Below, piece after piece: positions 18,047-24,819 of a DNA stretch of 45,646 nt. The DNA lies in assembly GCA_029862165.1 (NCBI GenBank), contig JAOTXU010000023.1, positions 1-45,646 of the forward strand, given 5' to 3'. The notes beneath the pieces are model-generated. The model was not told where the DNA came from and did not search any database. It worked only from the letters and a program-made list of their open reading frames with translations. The stretch's first letter is position 1. Each line of letters opens with the position of its first letter. The position numbers and the translations under genes were made by a program. The stretch is from Gammaproteobacteria bacterium (GTDB taxonomy: Bacteria; Pseudomonadota; Gammaproteobacteria; Steroidobacterales; JABDKV01).

Positions 18047-18801
18047 ACCTACTGCTTGATGTTGGCAACACCAACGTGAAATGGGCCTGGCACGATGGCT
18101 CATTGCATGGCTTTGGAGACTATGCGCATGAAGACGCAGAGATCGATGATATCGTCGACACGATTGCCGAAGCCGATCAAGACGTGACCGGAATCTGGAT
18201 CGCAAGCGTTGCCGATGATGAATTCACGGAGGAGTTGGGCGAGTCATTGGCCGATGAGTTCGATATCGAAGCTGTTTTTGTGGAAGTTGAGGAAGACGCC
18301 TTCGATATCCGCGTGGCTTATTCGCATCCAGAAAGATTGGGCGTGGATCGCTGGCTGGCGATGATCGGCGCAAGAGCGGGTGTGGGCGGCCCCATTATCG
18401 TGGCCGACGCAGGCACCACACTTACCCTTGATGGCTTGCTTGATGACGGCACGCATGTCGGCGGCATGATCTGTCCGGGCATGCACTTGATGCAGGATGC
18501 TGTCCTCGAAGATACTGCAAAAGTGGCCGAACATGCCGTGGATGTTTCAGATCACATCGAGCTTTTTGCTGACGATACGTCCGCAGCTGTCATTTCAGGC
18601 TCGGTATTCGCTGCGGTTGCACTCATAGAGTACGCTGCCGAAGAACTTGAGCGCATTAGCGGCGAGTTGCCAGAAGTGTTTCTGACCGGAGGTGGAGCGA
18701 CGGCCCTTGCACCACTCATGGGTCTGGAAGTGCACGTGTTGCGTGAGCTGGTGTTGCGCGGGCTGGCGTTAGTGGTGGACGCGGAGGGTGATCTAGAATG
18801 A
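18043..18801 (+). CDS. coaX: Type III pantothenate kinase CoaX
   Basis: 252-residue ASKHA-fold kinase catalysing the first step of coenzyme A synthesis. The phosphate motif DVGNTNVKW is at the N terminus, and HPERLGVDRWLAMIGA and VADAGTTLTLD are the typical second and third motifs. GGMICPG and a C-terminal FLTGGGA complete the set. The birA-coaX order, with overlapping ATGA, is common in gammaproteobacteria. The protein is unusually acidic between residues 25 and 90. Confidence 0.94.
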   Translation: MNLLLDVGNTNVKWAWHDGSLHGFGDYAHEDAEIDDIVDTIAEADQDVTGIWIASVADDEFTEELGESLADEFDIEAVFVEVEEDAFDIRVAYSHPERLGVDRWLAMIGARAGVGGPIIVADAGTTLTLDGLLDDGTHVGGMICPGMHLMQDAVLEDTAKVAEHAVDVSDHIELFADDTSAAVISGSVFAAVALIEYAAEELERISGELPEVFLTGGGATALAPLMGLEVHVLRELVLRGLALVVDAEGDLE

Positions 18802-19583
18802 AAGCACTGTTTTTGTTTCTAGTCCTGCTAAATTTTGCGTATATGGCCTGGCGGGCGTGGATTGTGCCGGCACAGGCCCCGCCGGCCCTGGTAGAGGCTG
18901 AGGGTGTGCCACGTTTGGTCCTTGTTGGCGAAGACCCGAACGACCCTGCATTTGCAGTCCCCTATAAAGCACCTACACTACCGACTTCCACCGACGATGA
19001 AGCACCGTCCCAGGCAGCAGACACATCCTCGGAGAAAACACAGACAGCCGACGCAGACGCAACAATAGATCCCAAGTCACCGCAACCGACCGAAGTCGCG
19101 GTGGCGGCAGTATCGATGCAGTGTGTGAGTCTTGGTCCTTTTCTGAACTTGCGCGAAGCAACCGAAGCAACCGCAAAATTAATAGACACCGGTTTGCAAC
19201 CGAGCCAGCGCTTGTCCGAATCACAGGTGTGGTTTGGTCACTGGGTGCATCTGCCACCACAGGCATCACGCGAAGCGGCGGTTGCCGTGGTTGCAGATCT
19301 TCGCGGTAAGGGCGTTACTGATATCTACATTGAACCCAGCGGGGCGCTGGAAAACTCTATCTCTCTCGGCGTATTCAGTGAGCGCAAACACGCGGAGACA
19401 CGTGCCGGCAGGATTCGCAGGCTTGGCATTAGCCCGCAGATTCGCGATCGTTATCGCGACAGCTCTGTCTACTGGGTTGACTTTGCCTTGCCCCAGGGTC
19501 AGGTCGTTGATCCCAGCGACTATCAGGCGTCACCTCGCCGTGTTCTGCGTATCGAGGGACGTAACTGCCCAACAGATACCTGA
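18798..19583 (+). CDS. SPOR-domain membrane protein
   Basis: 261 residues. A single N-terminal membrane helix (LFLFLVLLNFAYMAW) is followed by a Pro/Ala/Thr-rich linker and, from about residue 105, two SPOR-like halves (MQCVSLGPFLNLREATEATA and ISLGVFSERKHAETRAGRIR). SPOR domains bind denuded septal peptidoglycan, so a periplasmic role in cell division or wall remodelling is likely. It overlaps coaX by 4 nt, and a SPOR gene after coaX is a recurring arrangement. Confidence 0.85.
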   Translation: MKALFLFLVLLNFAYMAWRAWIVPAQAPPALVEAEGVPRLVLVGEDPNDPAFAVPYKAPTLPTSTDDEAPSQAADTSSEKTQTADADATIDPKSPQPTEVAVAAVSMQCVSLGPFLNLREATEATAKLIDTGLQPSQRLSESQVWFGHWVHLPPQASREAAVAVVADLRGKGVTDIYIEPSGALENSISLGVFSERKHAETRAGRIRRLGISPQIRDRYRDSSVYWVDFALPQGQVVDPSDYQASPRRVLRIEGRNCPTDT

Positions 19584-19673
19584 CGCTCGATCCCGGACCA
19601 CGTAAGTCTTTGATTTTTATAATGGCGCACAGTTCGTCAAGATTGGCACATCCGGCCAACAAAATTTCCACAG

Positions 19674-19685
19674 GCTGTGCACAGC
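19674..19685. promoter_or_regulatory. 12-bp perfect palindrome upstream of the structured RNA
   Basis: GCTGTGCACAGC lies 8 bases before the proposed -35 box. The neighbouring TTTCCACA resembles a relaxed DnaA box. It may be an operator, but this rests on symmetry and position alone. Confidence 0.3.
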
Positions 19686-19693
19686 TTGTTTTA

Positions 19694-19721
19694 TAGACCC
19701 CTGAGACGGGTTCTATATACT
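19694..19721 (+). promoter_or_regulatory. Candidate sigma-70 promoter of the structured RNA
   Basis: TAGACC (-35, 4 of 6 matches) and TATACT (-10, 5 of 6) are separated by 16 bases. The predicted start is near 19728, at the 5' edge of the structured region. A second perfect TATAAT box at 19618-19623 lacks a good -35. Confidence 0.5.
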
Positions 19722-19727
19722 TTCCCT

Positions 19728-20151
19728 CAATGGTGTCGGGGACGTAATCCCAGGCAGCCGACCCCCAAACTGGCAGGGGGAGAAGGGTCACGCCAGGAAA
19801 GTGACCAAAGGCAGAGGGAAGCCTGCAAGGATGTGCCGCTCGAAAGAGTGCGCAGCCGAAGCCGAAAAATGAATCAATTTATCGGTACAGCAGGTGAAAG
19901 CTGCCGGAGCCCGTGAGGATACACACGCGAGTATCCCGGCGGGGGACGCAGCGAAAGCGTCTTAAAAGAACAGAAAGCGTGAAAAAGCACGCTTTCAAGC
20001 CGGCGAGAAGTCGGGTCGTCAATGTCCTCGTGCAGAGGCGACTTGAGGGAAGGCCGAGCTGGAACGCAGACGGCGCCGGTGCTTAAATGCGCCACAGCCG
20101 CCCAGCCTGAAAGCTAAACGAAGGGGATAGGGGAAACTCTATCCCCTTTTT
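19728..20151 (+). ncRNA. Large structured RNA of unidentified class
   Basis: About 420 nt full of stable hairpins and without a plausible ORF. Stems include GTCGG/CCGAC, CCCCC/GGGGG, GGTCAC/GTGACC (GGA in the loop), GCAG/CTGC (GGGA in the loop), GGATAC/GTATCC, GACGC/GCGTC and a perfect 9-bp GAAAGCGTG/CACGCTTTC. CTGGC (from about 19767) and GCCAG (about 19792) could form a pseudoknot around one hairpin. It ends in a strong terminator, and a candidate promoter lies at the 5' end. I find none of the conserved blocks of RNase P RNA (GGAAAGUCCGGGC, ACAGAACCCGGCUUA), no tmRNA acceptor/T-arm end, and no SRP or 6S signature. It could be a known Rfam family I do not recognise. Confidence 0.6.
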
Positions 20152-20152
20152 A
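20121..20152 (+). terminator. Terminator of the structured RNA
   Basis: Perfect 8-bp stem GGGGATAG / CTATCCCC, extendable by AA/TT, with an 8-nt loop and a run of five T. It lies upstream of the methyltransferase ribosome site and separates the two transcripts. Confidence 0.88.
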
Positions 20153-20228
20153 TTTGTGTTGTCTGTCTTGCAGACACTGTCGCCGCATCCCACATCGGCG
20201 TTATAGTGGGGTCCAGGAGGCAGGCCCG

Positions 20229-20927
20229 ATGAGCAAGGTGGCCCTCACCGCAGTAGCGATCCTGACGGCAATTAGTTGCACCGCGCAAGAACGGGACATG
20301 CCGGCACCCCAGGCGATGCTGGAAGAAATACGCCGCAGCGGCCCACCGACAGTTAGCGAACGCGTATTGACGGCGATGGAACGGGTTGCTCGTCATGAAT
20401 TTGTGCCGGCCAGTCACCGCGCGGCGGCGTATGAAAACCGCCCATTGCCGATCGGCGCGGGTCAGACGATTTCCCAACCCTACATTGTGGCACTGATGAC
20501 TGATCTGGCTGACGTCAACAAGGACTCAGTTGTATTCGAAGTAGGAACCGGGTCGGGTTACCAAGCCGCGGTACTCGCGGAGATGGTGAAGCACGTTTAT
20601 ACAATCGAGATTGTCGACATGCTCGCCGATCGTGCGGCACAAACTTTACAACGACTCGGTTACGACAACGTAAGCGTGAAAGCCGGCGACGGTTACGCCG
20701 GCTGGCCCGAGCACGCACCGTTCGATGCCATCCTGGTAACCGCGGCACCGGAAACCGTGCCCAAACCCCTCATCGAGCAACTCAAACCCGGTGGCCGCCT
20801 TGTTATTCCAGTGGGGCCCGAATTCAGAACACAAATTCTGAAAGTTCTGACCAAAAATGAAGACGGCTCTATCGACACGCACAATGTCGCGCCCGTGATC
20901 TTTGTTCCCTTCGTCCGCGACGAATAA
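20229..20927 (+). CDS. pcm: Protein-L-isoaspartate O-methyltransferase with an export signal
   Basis: 232-residue SAM-dependent methyltransferase that repairs isoaspartyl residues. Motifs: the substrate loop ENRPLPIGAGQTISQPYIVA, SAM motif I VFEVGTGSGYQAAVLA, motif II FDAILVTAA and GGRLVIPVG. ATG 20229 has CAGGAGG about 8 nt upstream. The N terminus MSKVALTAVAILTAISCTAQ looks like a signal peptide, with a possible poor lipobox (AISC), so the enzyme may work in the periplasm. Such exported variants are known in proteobacteria, though how SAM reaches them is unclear. It is transcribed separately from the upstream RNA. Confidence 0.88.
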   Translation: MSKVALTAVAILTAISCTAQERDMPAPQAMLEEIRRSGPPTVSERVLTAMERVARHEFVPASHRAAAYENRPLPIGAGQTISQPYIVALMTDLADVNKDSVVFEVGTGSGYQAAVLAEMVKHVYTIEIVDMLADRAAQTLQRLGYDNVSVKAGDGYAGWPEHAPFDAILVTAAPETVPKPLIEQLKPGGRLVIPVGPEFRTQILKVLTKNEDGSIDTHNVAPVIFVPFVRDE

Positions 20928-21021
20928 ATCGTCGCTGTTATCGGGGGTAGCTGCTTGAACTTCCTGCTAACGGGCACAAATAATATTAGCGCTTCCCGCG
21001 GAACCGCCTCACAATGGCAAG

Positions 21022-22722
21022 ATGAAAGACAACAGCAGCGATCTGCCTGACTGGATTGAGTCTCTCGTAGCCATGCGCGGGAAACGCGGCCGCCGCTGGA
21101 TCACCCGCAAGTTAGCATTGTTGAATAAGATCAGCGCAACTCCGCTGACGTCAGCTAAAGTCGTTCGTAGCTACCATGATCTTCTGATGTTTCTTGTTGC
21201 TTTTCCCGACGATGCAACACTCCACCGGCTGGCCAAGTCCGAACTCAAACGTATTGCCGCGACGATACGCCAGGCCAGATCGGCCGGGCGGCGGCTGGTC
21301 GGCAGCCTGGCCGATACCGGAATCGCCGAGACGGATGTGGCCTACGTTTATACTTTGCCCATTGCCCGCTGGTTGAGCAAAACCTTTGGCGCCGATGTCG
21401 AATTGACATGGGACGACGAATCCGTCGAGAACACCCTCGAGGAACTGGGACATATTTTTCTCCCGCAGGTTGAACAAAGCAGTTTGTTGACCAATAGCAT
21501 GTCGACTCGCGAGCTCTTTGAACTCAGCAAAGGGGCGGAAGAGCAAACGGTATTGGCGTGGATTCTCGACAGATACGAGATCAACAGCGGATCACGCGAA
21601 GAGTTCTTCGACTTGATGGATTTACGCTTGCAGTGGCGGCTAAGTTCGAAACTGGCGTCGCGCACTCTCAATCGTTTCCCGCGAAGAAAACTCTCTTTTG
21701 GCGAGAGCCGTGCGAATAGAGCGATGAACTTTCGCGAGCTGTTGGAAGCCCGTGTGGCCCGGCCCAAGAAATTAACGGCCAAGGAGGCCAATCATCTCAT
21801 TGATGTGGCCCGGTCGACTTTGTCCGTGCGGCATCGGGAAACTGAAGCGGTCACATATCCCAACGCGCACGAAGTTGATCTATTTCAGTTGCAAGACGGA
21901 ATCGACGTGGCAATTTTTGGCATGCAACCTGAGCGTCGTCTGTCTATTGATAGTTTCTTTGGTTTTATTGCTGCCAAGAACGGTGTTCCGGTCGCCTATG
22001 GCGGCAGTTTTGTGTATCTCCATCGCCTGGACATCGGCCTGAACATTTTTCACGAATACCGGGGCGGTGAGTCGGCTTATTTGTTCACCCAGATTCTGCG
22101 CACATTCGTTCAGCATTACGCCTCAACACAGATCATTATTGATTCTGCCCAATTTGGTTATGGCCGCGTCGGTGGAATTCAGTCCGGCGCTTTCTGGTTC
22201 TATTACAAAATGGGTTTTAGGCCCGCCGATTCGGGGCTGGTACAGTTGGCCGAGGAGGAGTGGAGCAAGATCGCGGCAGAACCTGGCTACCGGTCGCCAT
22301 CGGCGACGTTGCGCCGATTTACTGCATCGAATCTGGTATTGAACCTGGATGACAAACTGTCCGAGCCGGTTCCGGATATGGCTGACATCAGTCTCGCGGT
22401 GACACGTCACGCCGCGATGCATTATAACGGTGACAGAATGGCGCAGGCAGAGTGGGCCGAGAGGCGGGTCAGGCGATTGCTAAAAGTTTCTGATATTCGA
22501 TCATGGCCACGCAATGAGCGTCAGTCGTTCTTGCAATTGTGCCCACTCATTGCACTTGTTCCGGACTTGGCCAGTTGGTCGGATCGGCAGAAAAACGCTC
22601 TGATCGCGTTGATGCGCGCAAAAGGCGGTCCTCAAGAAAGACGTTTTGCGTTAATGCTGCAACGGCATCGCAAACTGACCCGAGCACTGGCGGCGCTGAC
22701 TAACTATACTGGGTTGGCCTAA
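21022..22722 (+). CDS. Uncharacterised 566-residue protein with a GNAT-like segment
   Basis: No family recognised. The protein is basic, with no signal peptide or membrane helix, and is therefore cytosolic. Residues 1-270 look all-helical with many Arg/Lys. Residues about 285-425 alternate strands and helices in the order of an N-acyltransferase: FFGFIAAKNGVPVAYGGSFV, a strand YLHRLDIGLNIF, a loop EYRGGESAYLFTQILRTF where GNAT proteins have the acetyl-CoA pyrophosphate loop, and GAFWFYYKMGFRPADSG resembling the GNAT C-terminal motif. Residues 430-566 are helical again. A weak ribosome site precedes ATG 21022. A role as an acyl- or aminoacyl-transferase is inference only. Confidence 0.75.
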   Translation: MKDNSSDLPDWIESLVAMRGKRGRRWITRKLALLNKISATPLTSAKVVRSYHDLLMFLVAFPDDATLHRLAKSELKRIAATIRQARSAGRRLVGSLADTGIAETDVAYVYTLPIARWLSKTFGADVELTWDDESVENTLEELGHIFLPQVEQSSLLTNSMSTRELFELSKGAEEQTVLAWILDRYEINSGSREEFFDLMDLRLQWRLSSKLASRTLNRFPRRKLSFGESRANRAMNFRELLEARVARPKKLTAKEANHLIDVARSTLSVRHRETEAVTYPNAHEVDLFQLQDGIDVAIFGMQPERRLSIDSFFGFIAAKNGVPVAYGGSFVYLHRLDIGLNIFHEYRGGESAYLFTQILRTFVQHYASTQIIIDSAQFGYGRVGGIQSGAFWFYYKMGFRPADSGLVQLAEEEWSKIAAEPGYRSPSATLRRFTASNLVLNLDDKLSEPVPDMADISLAVTRHAAMHYNGDRMAQAEWAERRVRRLLKVSDIRSWPRNERQSFLQLCPLIALVPDLASWSDRQKNALIALMRAKGGPQERRFALMLQRHRKLTRALAALTNYTGLA

Positions 22723-22867
22723 CCTTATGATCTTATGTGGTGCAGAAAATCAGAATGTCCTGATCAAGTTTATCGATGTTATGTGTGTTGATAATCACTA
22801 AAGAGAGTATTCGCCCGCAGCAAATGATTTCTAGTGCCAAAACTCCATAATTGGAGACATTAGCTAC

Positions 22868-22945
22868 ATGAAACAAATACTTGGGCGCAGTTTATCTCTT
22901 GCATTGAGCCTGACCTGTACTAGACTCACTAGTAGGTGGGCCTGA
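22868..22945 (+). CDS. Short ORF (25 residues) ahead of the Slam-like gene
   Basis: ATG 22868 with GGAG 11 nt upstream encodes a short signal-peptide-like sequence (MKQILGRSLSLALSLTC) and then eight further residues. Its stop codon falls inside the hairpin that precedes the next gene. It could be a leader peptide, a decayed gene start, or chance. Confidence 0.3.
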   Translation: MKQILGRSLSLALSLTCTRLTSRWA

Positions 22946-22960
22946 CGCTTGTGCGTCGGG
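22941..22960 (+). promoter_or_regulatory. Stem-loop just upstream of the Slam-like start codon
   Basis: Eight paired bases CCTGACGC / GCGTCGGG (one G-T pair) around a TTGT loop. It ends 8 bases before ATG 22969 and contains the stop of the short ORF. It could modulate access to the ribosome site GAAGGA. Confidence 0.45.
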
Positions 22961-22968
22961 ACGAAGGA

Positions 22969-24819
22969 ATGATAATTAGAAAATCCTTGCTGTCGTTGGT
23001 GGCCGTGTTTTCACTTCCTATGGTGGCAGGGGCAGCTGAACCTGCACAGGTCGTAACTGGCGACAGAGTTACGACCTACGTCAATGTGCGTGCCGGACCA
23101 ACAGCCGACAGTGAGGTGATAGGGGAGCTGGCTGCCGGAGTACCAGCGACTTTCGTCAGTGAGCGTGGGCGTTGGTATGAAATCGAAATGCCAGATGGTG
23201 GCACCGGTTTTGTGCACAGTTACTGGACTGATCGGCTTGGCGATGCACCGGTGCACGCAGCCCAGGCGCCTGTCGTGCAACCTGAGTCCGAACCGGAATC
23301 GGCATACACGACGCAGGTCATCACTGCCGACAGCGTAACGAACTACGTCAATGTACGCGCTGGGCCAACAGCCGATAGTGAAGTGATCGGGGCGCTGGCT
23401 GCCGGCGCACATGCGAATTTCATCAGCGCGCATGGGCGTTGGTATGAAATCGAAACGTCCGATGGCGTTTCAGGTTTCGTCCACAGCTACTGGACCGAGA
23501 AAGTGAGTGCCGTTGCACGCCAGGGTGACACGCAGCTTCTGGCAGCCGATGCACCCGACGCCGAAGATGAGCCGCCAAAACGCGATCGCACTCCGTTGAT
23601 TGAACCGGCGAGGCTTCTCAAAGAAGGTCGTGGTGAAGACGCCTACGCGTTGTTATCAAAACTGGAAGTCGAGTGGGCCGGCGATACCGGATTCGATTAT
23701 TTGCTCGGTGTTGCGGCTTTGGACAGTGGTCACCCTGGTGAGGCGATATTCGCGCTCGAACGTGTTGTCAAACTCCTGCCAAAATTTACCGGCGCGCGAA
23801 TGGAGTTGGCCCGCGCACTTTTTGATATTGGCGACCACGATCTGGCAGAGAAGGAATTCGTGAAATTGCTCGACAAAGAGCCGCCAGAAGAAGTGCGCAA
23901 CATCATTATGGCCTTTCTGGACATTATTCGTAATCCGCCGGTCACGGCAGAGCCACCGAAAAAGCTGTTCTATGCAATGGCATCGGGTGGCTATGACAGT
24001 AACGCCAATGGCGCGGCCGACATCAATGAGTTCTTGGGGTTTGCGCTAGATTCTCGTAGCACCGAGCAGGATAGCCCGTTCGCCGAAGCCGCCCTCGGCG
24101 GAATTATGAAGAGGCCGCTTAAGCCCGGACTGGATTTGTTATTCGGGGCTGATGCGAAGCATCGTCACAATCGCGATGCCGAATATGTCGATAACACCTA
24201 CGCCAGCAGCACTGTTGGTTTGGCGATCACGAAAGGTGACCACGGATTCAATCTGGGTCTGGGCGCAACCTGGTCCGCAATAGATGGCAGCTTCAACGAA
24301 CGCGGTCTGGCATTGGATCTGGGCTGGACCAGCCCGCTGCAAAATGACAAAGCGCTGCGAGTCACGATGCGGGCCGGCCCGGTGCGATATACCGACGCTT
24401 TGAAAGCGCGTGATCTCGACCGGCTGAATTACTCAATCACAATGCGTCGGCCGGTACAAGACGGTGCGGGTGATTTTGATGTGACGCTGATCGGCGGTCG
24501 CGACCTGGCCAAGGATCGCAATACCCCTTACAGCAACTCGCGCGCGGGTGGCCGCGTCGGCGGGAGATTGCAAGTCGGCGGCAAAGATCTTTTCTGGGGA
24601 TTGGGCGCGCTAAGAGTTCCCTACAACGGCCTCGATTTTTTTGGCACCGATCGCAAGGATAAGCAGTACACAGCCAACCTCGCTATTGAGATTGTAGACA
24701 AGCCGTTAAAGGGGTGGACCTTTGTCCCGAATCTGAGCTTTGTAAAAAACGATTCCAACGTCGAGATTTATGAAAACGATCGTGTGCAGATCGGCATACA
24801 GTTCCGGGCGGTAAGATGA
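22969..24819 (+). CDS. Slam/DUF560-like outer-membrane translocator with SH3b and TPR domains
   Basis: 616 residues. A signal peptide (cleavage after VAGAA) is followed by two near-identical SH3b repeats (about 27-85 and 117-175, NVRAGPTADSEVIG in both), a TPR region (about 207-315, LLGVAALDSGHPGEAIFALE) and a C-terminal beta-barrel (about 331-616). The barrel opens with GGYDSNANG and ends in a strand with terminal aromatic/Arg (IGIQFRAVR). TPR plus a 14-strand DUF560-type barrel is the layout of Slam, the type XI outer-membrane translocator; the SH3b pair is an added domain, perhaps binding peptidoglycan. ATG 22969 has GAAGGA very close, and GTG 22951 is an alternative. It overlaps the next gene by 4 nt. 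Confidence 0.75.
   Translation: MIIRKSLLSLVAVFSLPMVAGAAEPAQVVTGDRVTTYVNVRAGPTADSEVIGELAAGVPATFVSERGRWYEIEMPDGGTGFVHSYWTDRLGDAPVHAAQAPVVQPESEPESAYTTQVITADSVTNYVNVRAGPTADSEVIGALAAGAHANFISAHGRWYEIETSDGVSGFVHSYWTEKVSAVARQGDTQLLAADAPDAEDEPPKRDRTPLIEPARLLKEGRGEDAYALLSKLEVEWAGDTGFDYLLGVAALDSGHPGEAIFALERVVKLLPKFTGARMELARALFDIGDHDLAEKEFVKLLDKEPPEEVRNIIMAFLDIIRNPPVTAEPPKKLFYAMASGGYDSNANGAADINEFLGFALDSRSTEQDSPFAEAALGGIMKRPLKPGLDLLFGADAKHRHNRDAEYVDNTYASSTVGLAITKGDHGFNLGLGATWSAIDGSFNERGLALDLGWTSPLQNDKALRVTMRAGPVRYTDALKARDLDRLNYSITMRRPVQDGAGDFDVTLIGGRDLAKDRNTPYSNSRAGGRVGGRLQVGGKDLFWGLGALRVPYNGLDFFGTDRKDKQYTANLAIEIVDKPLKGWTFVPNLSFVKNDSNVEIYENDRVQIGIQFRAVR

Noticed and set aside
19677..19916. 79-residue ORF inside the structured RNA
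   Set aside because: Starts upstream of the proposed transcript start and consists of Arg-rich sequence expected from GC-rich stems.
19728..20151. RNase P RNA, tmRNA, SRP RNA or riboswitch as the identity of the structured RNA
   Set aside because: The diagnostic conserved blocks are absent, and an internal terminator separates it from the downstream gene, so a cis-riboswitch for pcm is unlikely.
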